Below are positions 8,286-15,491 of a stretch of 36,971 nucleotides of DNA, one piece after another (the first letter of the stretch is position 1; the number at the start of each line of letters is the position of its first letter). The notes under the pieces are model-generated. The model was not told the DNA's origin. It did no database searches and was given only the letters and a program-made list of their open reading frames with translations. The position numbers and the translations under genes are program-made. The DNA comes from Paracoccaceae bacterium (lineage in GTDB: Bacteria; Pseudomonadota; Alphaproteobacteria; Rhodobacterales; Rhodobacteraceae): assembly GCA_030065075.1 (NCBI GenBank), contig JASJDQ010000007.1, positions 1-36,971 on the forward strand. The letters are read 5' to 3'.

Positions 8286-9613
8286 CCGGAGAGCTTCGCC
8301 ACCGCATGCCATGCTGCCTCTGCCGCGATGGGTATGTCCAGCGTCGTGCACTGTCCGTCCGCAACGATCCGGCGTCCTTCGACGAAGAGGTCCCGCACCC
8401 GGCGCGGTCCGGCCAGGACCAGCGCTGCCGGGTCCCAACTGCCCGCGCTATCGATGCCGGAGACATCCCAGACCGCCAGATCGGCGCGACAACCGGGTGC
8501 AATCCGGCCGATGTCGTCGCGGTTGAGCGCCTTGGCGCCGCCCGTTGTGGCCAACTCCAGCGCTTCACGCGCGGACATCGCGTCCGCGCCGCTGGCGACG
8601 CGCTGAAGCAACATGGCCTGGCGCGCCTCACCGATCAGGTTCGCCTGATCGTTCGACGCCGAGCCATCGACGCCAAGCCCGACCGTGACGCCCGCGTCCC
8701 GCATGGCGCGCACGGGCGCAACGCCCGATCCCAGCCGACAATTCGAACAGGGACAATGCGCGACGGCTGTGCCCGTCCTGGCGAAAAGCGCGATCTCGCC
8801 CGCGTCCAGCTTCACGCAATGGGCGTGCCAGACATCGGGGCCCGTCCATCCCAGGTCCTCGGCATAGGCGCCGGGGCGGCAACCGAATTGAGCAAGCGAA
8901 TAGGCCACGTCTTCGTCGTTTTCGGCCAGATGCGTGTGCAGCCCTACGCCTTTGTCGCGCGCCAGAAGCGCGGCATCGCGCATGAGCTCGCGGCTGACCG
9001 AGAACGGCGAGCAAGGGGCCACGGCGATCCGCAGCATCGCGCCCGGTGTTGGATCGTGGAAGGCATCGATCAGGCGGAGCGTGTCTTCGAGGATATCCGC
9101 CTCGCGCTCGACCAGCGCGTCGGGCGGCAATCCGCCCTGGCTGTCTCCGATGGACATCGCCCCGCGTGTCGCATGGAACCGCAGCCCGATCTTGACCGCT
9201 GCCTCGATCGTGTCATCGAGCCGCGCGCCGTTCGGGAAGAGATAGAGGTGATCGGAACTGGTCGTGCAGCCCGAAAGCGCCAGTTCGGCCAGCCCAAGTT
9301 CGGCCGAGAGGCGCATCTCCTCCGGGCCGAACCGCGCCCAGATCGGATAGAGCGCGCGGAGCCATCCGAAAAGCAGCGCGTCCTGCGCGGCGGGTAGTGC
9401 GCGCGTCAGAGTCTGGAACAGGTGGTGGTGCGTGTTTACGAGGCCGGGTGTGATGACCGTGCCCGTGGCATCATGTACCTCGGCGCCCTCGGCGGACAGG
9501 TTCGGCCCGACATCTGTGATGCAGCCATTCTCAAAACGCACGTCGGACTGCGTCAGATCGGGGCCATCCATGGTCAGGACATGCTTGGCACCTTTCAGCA
9601 GGACCGCCGTCAT
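8282..9613 (-). CDS. Amidohydrolase, probable 8-oxoguanine deaminase
   Basis: A 443-residue zinc amidohydrolase of the TRZ/ATZ branch, likely converting 8-oxoguanine to uric acid. Metal ligands are visible: N-T-H-H-H near residue 66, H-T-H-L-A-E near 230, H-A-H-C-V near 270 and L-G-V-D-G-S-A-S-N-D near 315. The stretch S-G-C-T-T-S-S-D-H-L-Y-L-F-P and the C-P-C-S-N-C-R-L-G-S-G region match my memory of the 8-oxoguanine deaminase family better than of generic S-triazine hydrolases; the exact substrate is inference. The ATG at 9613 overlaps the hisN stop as ATGA, and the open frame before it is hisN shadow. It converges with the LysE-type gene (4 bp overlap). Confidence 0.85.
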   Translation of the reverse strand: MTAVLLKGAKHVLTMDGPDLTQSDVRFENGCITDVGPNLSAEGAEVHDATGTVITPGLVNTHHHLFQTLTRALPAAQDALLFGWLRALYPIWARFGPEEMRLSAELGLAELALSGCTTSSDHLYLFPNGARLDDTIEAAVKIGLRFHATRGAMSIGDSQGGLPPDALVEREADILEDTLRLIDAFHDPTPGAMLRIAVAPCSPFSVSRELMRDAALLARDKGVGLHTHLAENDEDVAYSLAQFGCRPGAYAEDLGWTGPDVWHAHCVKLDAGEIALFARTGTAVAHCPCSNCRLGSGVAPVRAMRDAGVTVGLGVDGSASNDQANLIGEARQAMLLQRVASGADAMSAREALELATTGGAKALNRDDIGRIAPGCRADLAVWDVSGIDSAGSWDPAALVLAGPRRVRDLFVEGRRIVADGQCTTLDIPIAAEAAWHAVAKLSG

Positions 9614-10395
9614 GGGTTCAAGAGCGCCATTGCTGCGGCGTGCAACTCCGGCGTGGCGGCGGCGAGCGCCCGCCCGCCGTAGTGAACCGGCGCCCCTTCC
9701 CAATTTGTGACGAGGCCGCCTGCGGCCTCGATCACCGCAATGGGCGCCTGGATGTCGTAGGCTTGCAAGCCTGCTTCGATCACCAGGTCGATCTGCCCTG
9801 CCGCGAGAAGCGCATAGGCATAGCAATCGCAGCCATAGCGCGTCAGACGCGCCGCCTGAGAGACGCGGGCAAAGGCCGCCCCTTCGTCCGCCGTCCCGAC
9901 TTCGGGGAAGGTCGTAAAAACGATCGCCTCTGCAAGGTCGATGCCGTTTCGCACCGCCAAATCATGCTGTCCTGATGGACCGGTCATTGTTCGGCGGCCC
10001 AGACCGCCCATGAAACGCTCGCCGATGTAAGGCTGGTCGATCAGCCCGAGCTTGGGACCCATCTCGTCGCCCGCGGCGATCAGTGTGCCCCAGGTCGGCG
10101 TGCCGCTGATGTAACCTCGCGTGCCATCGATGGGGTCGAGAACCCATGTCACACCGCTGGTGCCCACAACGTTTTCAAACTCTTCGCCGACAATCCCATC
10201 GTTCGGGCGGCGGTCGGCAAGGACGTCGCGCATGACCTCTTCGGCGCGGCGATCCGCAATCGTGACTGGATCGAAGCCCTCGGACTTACTTTCAGCAGTC
10301 AGCGCGGCGGCGCGAAAATGGGCAAGCGTTTCGGCTCTGGCGCGGTCCGCCAGAGCCTCGGCAACGTCCCATAAATCAACATTGAAAGTATTCAT
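9610..10395 (-). CDS. hisN: Histidinol-phosphatase, inositol monophosphatase family
   Basis: Mg2+-dependent phosphatase of 261 residues, likely removing phosphate from histidinol phosphate in histidine synthesis. The family metal site is intact: G-E-E near residue 70, D-P-I-D-G-T near 87, and the distal aspartate in Y-D-I-Q-A-P near 215 (most relatives have W-D there). The string G-T-R-G-Y-I-S-G-T-P-T-W-G is typical of the HisN subgroup rather than of SuhB or CysQ. The start codon abuts a long nested inverted repeat and has no clear ribosome site. The stop forms an ATGA overlap with the deaminase gene; no histidine gene is next to it here. Confidence 0.88.
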   Translation of the reverse strand: MNTFNVDLWDVAEALADRARAETLAHFRAAALTAESKSEGFDPVTIADRRAEEVMRDVLADRRPNDGIVGEEFENVVGTSGVTWVLDPIDGTRGYISGTPTWGTLIAAGDEMGPKLGLIDQPYIGERFMGGLGRRTMTGPSGQHDLAVRNGIDLAEAIVFTTFPEVGTADEGAAFARVSQAARLTRYGCDCYAYALLAAGQIDLVIEAGLQAYDIQAPIAVIEAAGGLVTNWEGAPVHYGGRALAAATPELHAAAMALLNP

Positions 10396-10446
10396 GACGG
10401 CCCGAACTACTCTGCCTTGCGCTTAGGCAGGGAGATGAGGGCCGTC
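10396..10446 (-). repeat. Nested inverted repeat abutting the hisN start codon
   Basis: An outer 8-bp arm GACGGCCC (10396-10403) pairs with GGGCCGTC (10439-10446), and an inner 6-bp arm CTGCCT (10412-10417) pairs with AGGCAG (10425-10430) around a 7-base loop. The two are separated by symmetric 8-base internal loops. It fills most of the 60-bp gap between the XRE gene stop and the hisN ATG and leaves no Shine-Dalgarno outside the structure. There is no T-run. It could be a translational control element or a weak terminator for the XRE transcript. Confidence 0.55.
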
Positions 10447-10455
10447 AAGTCGCGG

Positions 10456-10833
10456 TTAAACGACGTCGCTCAGGACCCTTGCCAGTTCGAAAAGCCGCCG
10501 ACGCTGCGTTTCCGGGATGGCATAATACGAGCGGATTAGGTCCAACGCTTCTTTGTCTTTCAGGATATCCAACGGGATATCCGCATTCGGAACCGGCTCG
10601 GCCACCGCATCTTCACCGTTCAACCCGTCGAAGAAGAAGCTGACCGGTACGGAAAGTGACGAGGCGATGTCCCACAGCCGAGACGCGGAAACGCGGTTCA
10701 TACCAGTTTCGTACTTCTGAATCTGCTGAAACTTGATACCCACGCTCTCGGCCAATTGCTGCTGTGTCATGCCGACGAGCCATCGTCTGTGCCGGATCCG
10801 CTTCCCGACGTGAACATCAACTGGGTGCTTCAT
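10456..10833 (-). CDS. XRE-family HTH regulator, PraR/SinR-like
   Basis: A 125-residue DNA-binding protein. Residues 9-65 form a Cro/C1-type helix-turn-helix (M-T-Q-Q-Q-L-A-E-S-V-G, then Q-I-Q-K-Y-E-T-G-M-N-R-V), followed by V-P-V-S-F-F-F-D-G and a helical tail that probably dimerises. The layout matches the rhizobial PraR type and related alphaproteobacterial regulators (N-terminal P-x-D-V-H-V-G, R-V-S-A-S-R-L). Those control adhesion, quorum sensing or symbiosis genes, but the targets here are unknown. AGGGAG lies about nine bases before the ATG. A small palindrome 50 bp upstream could be its own operator. Confidence 0.88.
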   Translation of the reverse strand: MKHPVDVHVGKRIRHRRWLVGMTQQQLAESVGIKFQQIQKYETGMNRVSASRLWDIASSLSVPVSFFFDGLNGEDAVAEPVPNADIPLDILKDKEALDLIRSYYAIPETQRRRLFELARVLSDVV

Positions 10834-10882
10834 TGCAAAACGCTCCCTTTCAACTTTAAGGCAGGTATGATCGACAGAAACT

Positions 10883-10896
10883 CAACTGACTAGTTG
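10883..10896. promoter_or_regulatory. Short palindrome upstream of the XRE gene, possible operator
   Basis: CAACT (10883-10887) and AGTTG (10892-10896) form a dyad with a 4-base centre, 50 bp upstream of the XRE start, in AT-rich DNA. Autoregulation through such a site is common for XRE regulators, but the site is short and could be chance. The rest of the 232-bp gap (10834-11065) is AT-rich with no other convincing element. Confidence 0.3.
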
Positions 10897-11065
10897 TCTT
10901 TTTGGCCAATCTTTCAGGTTTCTTGCAACTTTGGTCCGTTGTGCACGGTCACAGCCCTGCCTTGCATGAGAAGAAGTGTATTCGCTTTACGCGTGCTTCG
11001 CAAACGCTGGCATTCCATAACGCCGTAAAATATATCTCAAACTATTCTGAAACTTATCAATCGAT

Positions 11066-12037
11066 GTGGATAACAATTTGCACGCTGTTGTCGTGAAATC
11101 CATCGGAGACGTTGAAATCGTTGACGATTGGCAGCCTCCGCAAGTCGGTTCAGGTGACGTGAAGGTAAAGACGTTGGCCTGTGGACTGAATTTCGCCGAT
11201 CTTTTGATGATCAAGGGAGATTACCAGGACACGCCAACGATGCCCTTTGTGCCAGGAATGGAGATCTGTGGCGAGATTATTGCTACAGGTCAGGATGTTA
11301 GGGCGTTTTCTACAGGTGACCGAATCACCGCGTTCTGCCAGAGCGGCGGATTGGCCTCCGAAACGGTCGTTTCAGCCGCCCGATGCGTCCGTGCGCCAAG
11401 TGCGATGCCGGATGAAGTCGCCGCCGGCTTTCAGATCACCTATGGCACGTCGCATCTGGCGTTGGACCGTCGCGCGCGGCTTCGCCCGGGCGAAACCCTT
11501 CTGGTCCTTGGCGCCGCTGGCGGTGTCGGTCTGACCGCAGTTGAAATCGGCAAGGGCATGGGCGCGCGGGTGATCGCTGTCGCGCGGGGAGCGAAGAAAC
11601 TGGAAATCGCCACTCAAGCCGGCGCGGACGAGGTAATCGATGCCACAAGCGATAATCTGTTGACCGCGTTCAAGTCGCTCGGACCCATCGATGTTGTCTA
11701 TGACGCTGTTGGAGGCGAGATGGGTCAGGCCGCGCTCCGCGCGCTTGCGCCGGAAGGGCGATATCTGGCGATTGGCTTTGCCAGCGGCACCGTGCCCGAG
11801 GCCAAGCTGAACCACCTTCTGGTAAAGAACATCGATGTTATCGGGTTCTATTGGGGTGGCTATCTGAGGTTCAACGCGGACGCACTGAAGACTAGCATGT
11901 CGACGCTTTTCGAATGGTATAAAAGCGGCAAGATATCACCTAAAATCAATCACGTACTGCCACTTTCTCAAGTCAAAGAAGGCTTGGAACTGCTGAGAAC
12001 CCGCACATCCACGGGCAAAGTCGTGATCACGCTGTAA
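11066..12037 (+). CDS. NAD(P)H:quinone oxidoreductase / zinc-less alcohol dehydrogenase family
   Basis: Medium-chain dehydrogenase/reductase of about 323 residues acting in the cytosol, likely NADPH-dependent on quinones or enones. The GroES-like N-terminal fold includes the zeta-crystallin-type N-F-A-D-L-L-M-I-K-G-D-Y. The Rossmann cofactor motif is V-L-G-A-A-G-G-V-G-L-T near residues 145-155. No zinc-binding cysteine cluster is present, as expected for quinone oxidoreductases. The first codon is unsure: GTG at 11066 or TTG at 11078 (preceded by GGAT at a good distance, and giving the usual short M-x-A-V-V-V start). The 3' end overlaps the convergent lysR gene by 11 bp. Confidence 0.88.
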   Translation: MDNNLHAVVVKSIGDVEIVDDWQPPQVGSGDVKVKTLACGLNFADLLMIKGDYQDTPTMPFVPGMEICGEIIATGQDVRAFSTGDRITAFCQSGGLASETVVSAARCVRAPSAMPDEVAAGFQITYGTSHLALDRRARLRPGETLLVLGAAGGVGLTAVEIGKGMGARVIAVARGAKKLEIATQAGADEVIDATSDNLLTAFKSLGPIDVVYDAVGGEMGQAALRALAPEGRYLAIGFASGTVPEAKLNHLLVKNIDVIGFYWGGYLRFNADALKTSMSTLFEWYKSGKISPKINHVLPLSQVKEGLELLRTRTSTGKVVITL

Positions 12038-12899
12038 GCGCCAGCTGCGGTGCCTGATAGGCGCGGCGGATCAGCTCGATCAAATCCTCGAGTACGGCCG
12101 ACCGCGCGGTTTCCTTGGCGTAAAGGTTTATCTTGAACGACCCCAGATCGGGCAAGGCGCCATTGTGGGCGATCCGTTCCAGTTGCGGCGGCGATGTTCC
12201 ATCAAGCATCGACAGAACCGCAAAGTCGGCCGAGGCGGTCGCGGTCACAGTCGAGGTCGAATCCGAGTCGACGGCCATTTCCCAGGGGATGCCTTCCCGG
12301 TCCAGCGCCGACTGCATGGGCCGCCGAAAGGTACACTGCGGCTCAGATGCCAAGGGCAAGGGCCGACGCTGCCACGCCGTGCCACCCGGTGCACCGTACC
12401 AGACCAAGGGCTTTTCAATCAGCGTCTCGCCCTCTTCCCCGCAAACCTGCTCGGTCGTCAGGATAACGTCGCATTCGGCATCGCTGAACATCCGCCGCAA
12501 TCGAATTGTCGCCGACGACAAGAGTTGAAGGCGCATGCGGGGATGTTCGGCGCGGAACATTTTCAAGACACGCGGGATCGCCGGATAGACAATGTCATGG
12601 GGAACACCAAGAACGATCGTCCCTTCGAACGCATCATCCGTCATGCGGCTGTAGATTTCATCGTTCAAAGACAACAGCTTACGCCCATAGCTTAACAGCT
12701 GCTCTCCGGCACTCGTCAGGCCAATCGTCCGCCCCGTGCGATCCAGAAGGTTCTGGCCGAGGTTCTCCTCAAGACGTTTCAACTGCATCGAGACCGCCGA
12801 TTGCGTCAGATTGAGCGCCGAGGCCGCGCGTGTCACGCCGCCAGTATCCGCGACCGTGACAAAGGACCGAAGCGCCGTCATGTCGATGTTTCTTGGCAT
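12027..12899 (-). CDS. LysR-family transcriptional regulator
   Basis: A 290-residue regulator with an N-terminal winged helix-turn-helix (residues 5-64: F-V-T-V-A-D-T-G-G-V-T-R-A-A-S-A-L-N-L-T-Q-S-A-V-S with breaks in conservation typical of the family) and a periplasmic-binding-type effector domain from about 90. It is transcribed away from the DUF1127 gene, with 123 bp between the two starts. LysR regulators usually control the divergent neighbour and themselves, so the DUF1127 gene is the first candidate target. Ligand unknown. The N terminus P-R-N-I-D-M-T-A-L-R-S-F resembles the LrhA/HexA-like branch, but I would not assign it further. Confidence 0.92.
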   Translation of the reverse strand: MPRNIDMTALRSFVTVADTGGVTRAASALNLTQSAVSMQLKRLEENLGQNLLDRTGRTIGLTSAGEQLLSYGRKLLSLNDEIYSRMTDDAFEGTIVLGVPHDIVYPAIPRVLKMFRAEHPRMRLQLLSSATIRLRRMFSDAECDVILTTEQVCGEEGETLIEKPLVWYGAPGGTAWQRRPLPLASEPQCTFRRPMQSALDREGIPWEMAVDSDSTSTVTATASADFAVLSMLDGTSPPQLERIAHNGALPDLGSFKINLYAKETARSAVLEDLIELIRRAYQAPQLALTA

Positions 12900-12943
12900 A
12901 TCACGTTCCCTGATGGATCACTTCAAAAACATTCGTTTTCAAT

Positions 12944-12967
12944 ATGTATCAGACTCTGACAATACAT
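12944..12967. promoter_or_regulatory. Nested dyad between lysR and DUF1127 genes, candidate LysR operator
   Basis: ATGTAT (12944-12949) and ATACAT (12962-12967) are inverted arms that enclose the palindrome TCAGACTCTGA (12949-12959). The element lies 45 bp upstream of the lysR start and 55 bp upstream of the DUF1127 start in AT-rich DNA, where a LysR-type T-N11-A box would be expected. Assignment is by position and symmetry only. Confidence 0.4.
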
Positions 12968-13022
12968 CAAGCATAACGATGAGAGTATCGGAAATCATCA
13001 AGAATTCAGAAAGGAGACTCCT

Positions 13023-13250
13023 ATGGCCACGAAAACGACGCACCTCAGCCGCACGCCACGCCTGTACGATCGGGCCGGTTTCATGGGGTCCCTTGGAAAG
13101 CTCGCACTTGCCTACTCGATCTGGCGCGAACGCCAGCACCTGGCGACGCTGGACGACGCCCTGTTGAAGGACATTGGCAAGACCCGCGACGAGGTTGAGC
13201 GGGAAGCAAACCGCCCGGTTTGGGATGCACCCGCCCGCTGGTTCCTCTAA
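13023..13250 (+). CDS. DUF1127 small protein
   Basis: A 75-residue basic protein whose C-terminal half carries the DUF1127 signature: a Trp-Arg turn (S-I-W-R-E-R-Q), then L-A-T-L-D-D-A-L-L-K-D-I-G-K-T-R-D-E-V with gaps as in the family, ending E-A-N-R-P-V-W-D. DUF1127 proteins in alphaproteobacteria are short, stress- or phosphate-linked, and some bind RNA and affect sRNA turnover. AAGGAG stands a few bases before the ATG. It is divergent from lysR and followed by an 11-bp inverted repeat. A role in stress-linked RNA metabolism is inference from family. Confidence 0.9.
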   Translation: MATKTTHLSRTPRLYDRAGFMGSLGKLALAYSIWRERQHLATLDDALLKDIGKTRDEVEREANRPVWDAPARWFL

Positions 13251-13304
13251 AACCACAAGTCGTTAACGATTACGGGCAATTCTCTGCTGCTAACAGTTGA
13301 AATG

Positions 13305-13342
13305 CCGGCAATTCCGACCAATATTATCAGAGGAATTGCCGG
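13305..13342 (+). repeat. Perfect 11-bp inverted repeat between DUF1127 and BI-1 genes
   Basis: CCGGCAATTCC (13305-13315) pairs with GGAATTGCCGG (13332-13342) around a 16-base AT-rich loop. It lies 55 bp after the DUF1127 stop and 45 bp before the BI-1 start. No T-run follows, so it is either a 5'-leader structure of the BI-1 mRNA, a 3' stabiliser of the DUF1127 mRNA, or a protein-binding palindrome. Confidence 0.5.
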
Positions 13343-13386
13343 TCTTCCGGCTATGGGAACAACAGCTAAGCAGGAGAGAGCATTCA

Positions 13387-14136
13387 ATGGCTGAATATGA
13401 GACCATCCGCCCGAGCGTGACGGGTGTCCGCACGGCCGAGATTGATCAGGGCCTTCGCGCCCACATGAACAAAGTTTACGGCACCATGTCGATTGGCATG
13501 CTGATCACCGCTGCCGCGGCCTGGGCCATTTCCGGCCTTGCCGTGACGGAAACCGGTGAACTCAGCGGGCTGGGTCAGGCGATCTATCTGTCGCCGCTGA
13601 AGTGGGTGATCATGTTCGCCCCCCTTGCCTTTGTCTTCTTCGGCTGGGGTGCCCTTCTGCAGCGCGCCTCTGCGGCTGTGGTGCAACTCGGCTTCTTTGC
13701 GTTTTCCGCACTGATGGGCCTGTCGTTCAGCTCGATCTTTCTGATCTTCACCGATTACTCGATCGTGCAAACGTTCCTGGTGACGGCGATCGCGTTCGCG
13801 GGGCTCAGCCTCTGGGGCTACACCACGAAGCGTGACATCTCGGGTTGGGGCTCGTTCCTGATCATGGGCGTCATCGGCATCATCGTCGCGATGGTCATCA
13901 ACCTCTTCCTGGGCTCCCCTGCCCTGATGTTCGCCATCTCGATCATCGGTGTACTGGTCTTCGCGGGCCTGACGGCTTGGGAAACGCAGAACATCAAGAC
14001 GACCTATGTCGCGCACGCGACACATGGCGATCAGGAGTGGTTGGACAAGGCGGCCTATGACGGTGCGCTTGGCCTCTACATCAGTTTCCTGAACATGTTC
14101 CAGTTCCTGCTGATGTTCATGGGCAACCAGGAATAA
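13387..14136 (+). CDS. Bax inhibitor-1/YccA-family membrane protein
   Basis: Inner-membrane protein of 249 residues with about seven hydrophobic segments, starting near residue 35 (M-S-I-G-M-L-I-T-A-A-A-A-W-A-I). Family features include G-Y-T-T-K-R-D-I-S-G-W-G in the middle and the late A-W-E-T-Q-N-I-K. Bacterial BI-1 proteins form pH-sensitive Ca2+ leak channels or modulate membrane proteases (YccA with FtsH); which applies here is unknown. The ATG at 13387 is preceded by AGGAGAGAG at good spacing, so the 30 extra upstream codons in this frame are not used. An intrinsic terminator follows 23 bp after the stop. Confidence 0.93.
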   Translation: MAEYETIRPSVTGVRTAEIDQGLRAHMNKVYGTMSIGMLITAAAAWAISGLAVTETGELSGLGQAIYLSPLKWVIMFAPLAFVFFGWGALLQRASAAVVQLGFFAFSALMGLSFSSIFLIFTDYSIVQTFLVTAIAFAGLSLWGYTTKRDISGWGSFLIMGVIGIIVAMVINLFLGSPALMFAISIIGVLVFAGLTAWETQNIKTTYVAHATHGDQEWLDKAAYDGALGLYISFLNMFQFLLMFMGNQE

Positions 14137-14159
14137 CAGAAAAGAACGCGGTATCTTCG

Positions 14160-14186
14160 AAGGGCCGGCCTTGCGCCGGCCCTTTT
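14160..14186 (+). terminator. Intrinsic terminator after the BI-1 gene
   Basis: A perfect 10-bp stem, AAGGGCCGGC (14160-14169) with GCCGGCCCTT (14175-14184), has a 5-base loop and ends in a run of four T. It separates the BI-1 gene from fur. Confidence 0.92.
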
Positions 14187-14240
14187 CGTTGCCCCCGGCG
14201 CACCGGTTTCGTATGACGTGTCCAGAGGGACGAGACGCGC

Positions 14241-14648
14241 ATGCCAGACACCATAATCGACCGCTGCGAAGCCAAGGGGCTGCGCCTGACGGACCAGCGC
14301 CGCACGATCGCCGCCGTGCTGGAAGAGGCGGACGATCATCCGGATGTCGAGGAACTTTATGCCCGTTCCAGCGCCGTCGATCCCAACATCTCGCTGGCCA
14401 CGGTCTATCGCACCGTGAAGCTCTTCGAGGAGGCGGGCATTCTGGAGAAGCTCGAGTTTGGCGATGGCCGTGCCCGTTATGAAGACGCCGAACGCGAACA
14501 CCACGACCATCTGATCGACTTGAACTCGGGCGAGGTCATCGAATTCGTCGATGACGAAATCGAAGCCTTGCAGGAGAAAATCGCGGCCAAGCTTGGCTAT
14601 GAGCTCAAAGGCCACCGGATGGAGCTTTACGGTGTGAAGCGGAAGTGA
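14241..14648 (+). CDS. fur: Fur-family metal regulator, Fur/Mur type
   Basis: A 135-residue metal-dependent repressor. Winged helix covers residues 1-80 ([11 protein letters not shown], then [12 protein letters not shown]), the dimer/metal domain follows with E-H-H-D-H-L-I-D near residues 90-97. No CxxC zinc pair is present. In rhizobia and rhodobacteria this subtype (often named Mur) senses manganese and represses mntH or sitABCD, while iron control is handled by Irr, RirA or IscR, so Mn is the likelier signal; that is family knowledge. It is not Irr, since the haem regulatory motif and the Irr-type N terminus are missing. GAGGGA precedes the ATG by about ten bases. Confidence 0.9.
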   Translation: MPDTIIDRCEAKGLRLTDQRRTIAAVLEEADDHPDVEELYARSSAVDPNISLATVYRTVKLFEEAGILEKLEFGDGRARYEDAEREHHDHLIDLNSGEVIEFVDDEIEALQEKIAAKLGYELKGHRMELYGVKRK

Positions 14649-15196
14649 TCCGCCTGCCCTATCTGATGGCAGTTCTGCTGCTGATGGCGACGGCGGGCTG
14701 GCTTTACTTCATCGGGCGCGAGCCGATCTGCACCTGCGGCACCATCAAGTTCTGGCACGGCGAGACGATGAGTTCAGAGAACTCGCAACACATCTCTGAC
14801 TGGTACGTCTTCAGCCACGTCATTCACGGCTTCTTGTTCTATGCCGCGCTTTGGTTCGTGGCCGGACGGCTGAGCCTTGGGTGGCGGTTTTGCATCGCGA
14901 CCCTGATCGAGTGCGCCTGGGAAATCGTGGAGAACGGCGAGGCCGTGATCGAACGCTACCGCTCTGTCACAATCTCGCTCGACTACTACGGCGACAGCGT
15001 GCTGAATTCCGTGTTCGACGTCGTCGCCATGTGGGTTGGCTTCGCCATGGCCCGCGTCCTGCCGGTCTGGCTGACCGTGCTGATCGCGCTCGGTTTCGAG
15101 ATCATGACCGCCATCGTCATCCGCGACGGCCTGGCACTCAACGTGTTGATGTTGGTTTACCCGCTGGAGGCAGTGATGGAGTGGCAGAGCCGGTAA
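14645..15196 (+). CDS. DUF2585 (UPF0314) membrane protein
   Basis: Predicted 183-residue inner-membrane protein with about four to five hydrophobic helices. The family-typical stretch W-E-I-V-E-N between helices, followed by [10 protein letters not shown], is clear; these polar residues resemble VanZ-like or small hydrolase-like membrane folds, but no activity is established. The GTG start at 14645 overlaps the fur stop as GTGA, so its translation is coupled to the metal regulator. That linkage hints at a metal-related or envelope role, which is inference only. No terminator is evident after it. Confidence 0.88.
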   Translation: MIRLPYLMAVLLLMATAGWLYFIGREPICTCGTIKFWHGETMSSENSQHISDWYVFSHVIHGFLFYAALWFVAGRLSLGWRFCIATLIECAWEIVENGEAVIERYRSVTISLDYYGDSVLNSVFDVVAMWVGFAMARVLPVWLTVLIALGFEIMTAIVIRDGLALNVLMLVYPLEAVMEWQSR

Positions 15197-15491
15197 GGGC
15201 GAGGTACCAGCTGGAAATATTCTGCGCTCTCGAAAAAGGCCGGTTAGAGCCCGAAATGGACGTTGATCATTCCATTCGAAGCCCTTCTTCCTCAAGCAGA
15301 AGTTTGACAAATATCAATGCCAGGAAGCGGCAGACCGCCGAATGTGCTCAAGTCCTGCGAGGTAGATGCCCGCTTGCCCGTTTCAGAACTTGGGGAATGC
15401 GGTGGGCTCTCACTGGACCGTGAGTTTGAGGATGCGTCGACATCTTCGAGGGCGGTCGGCGTGGATCGCTTATGGCGTTGGGGGGAGGAAG
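15197..15491 (+). other. 295-bp intergenic region before the TAXI binding protein
   Basis: No convincing gene lies here. It holds a TTGACA at 15303-15308 without a good -10 at the right spacing, and a short dyad CTCAC-N6-GTGAG (15406-15421). The frame of the downstream gene is open from 15366, but those codons lack a signal-peptide-like start, so I treat them as leader. Confidence 0.4.

Noticed and set aside
13251-13386. Possible CcsR-type small RNAs after the DUF1127 gene, as in Rhodobacter
   Set aside because: The characteristic CCTCCTCCC loop motif is absent; only one inverted repeat is present.
14241-14648. Fur-family gene as Irr
   Set aside because: Length, H-H-D-H-L-I-D region and lack of a haem regulatory motif fit Fur/Mur; Irr would have a different N terminus and histidine pattern.
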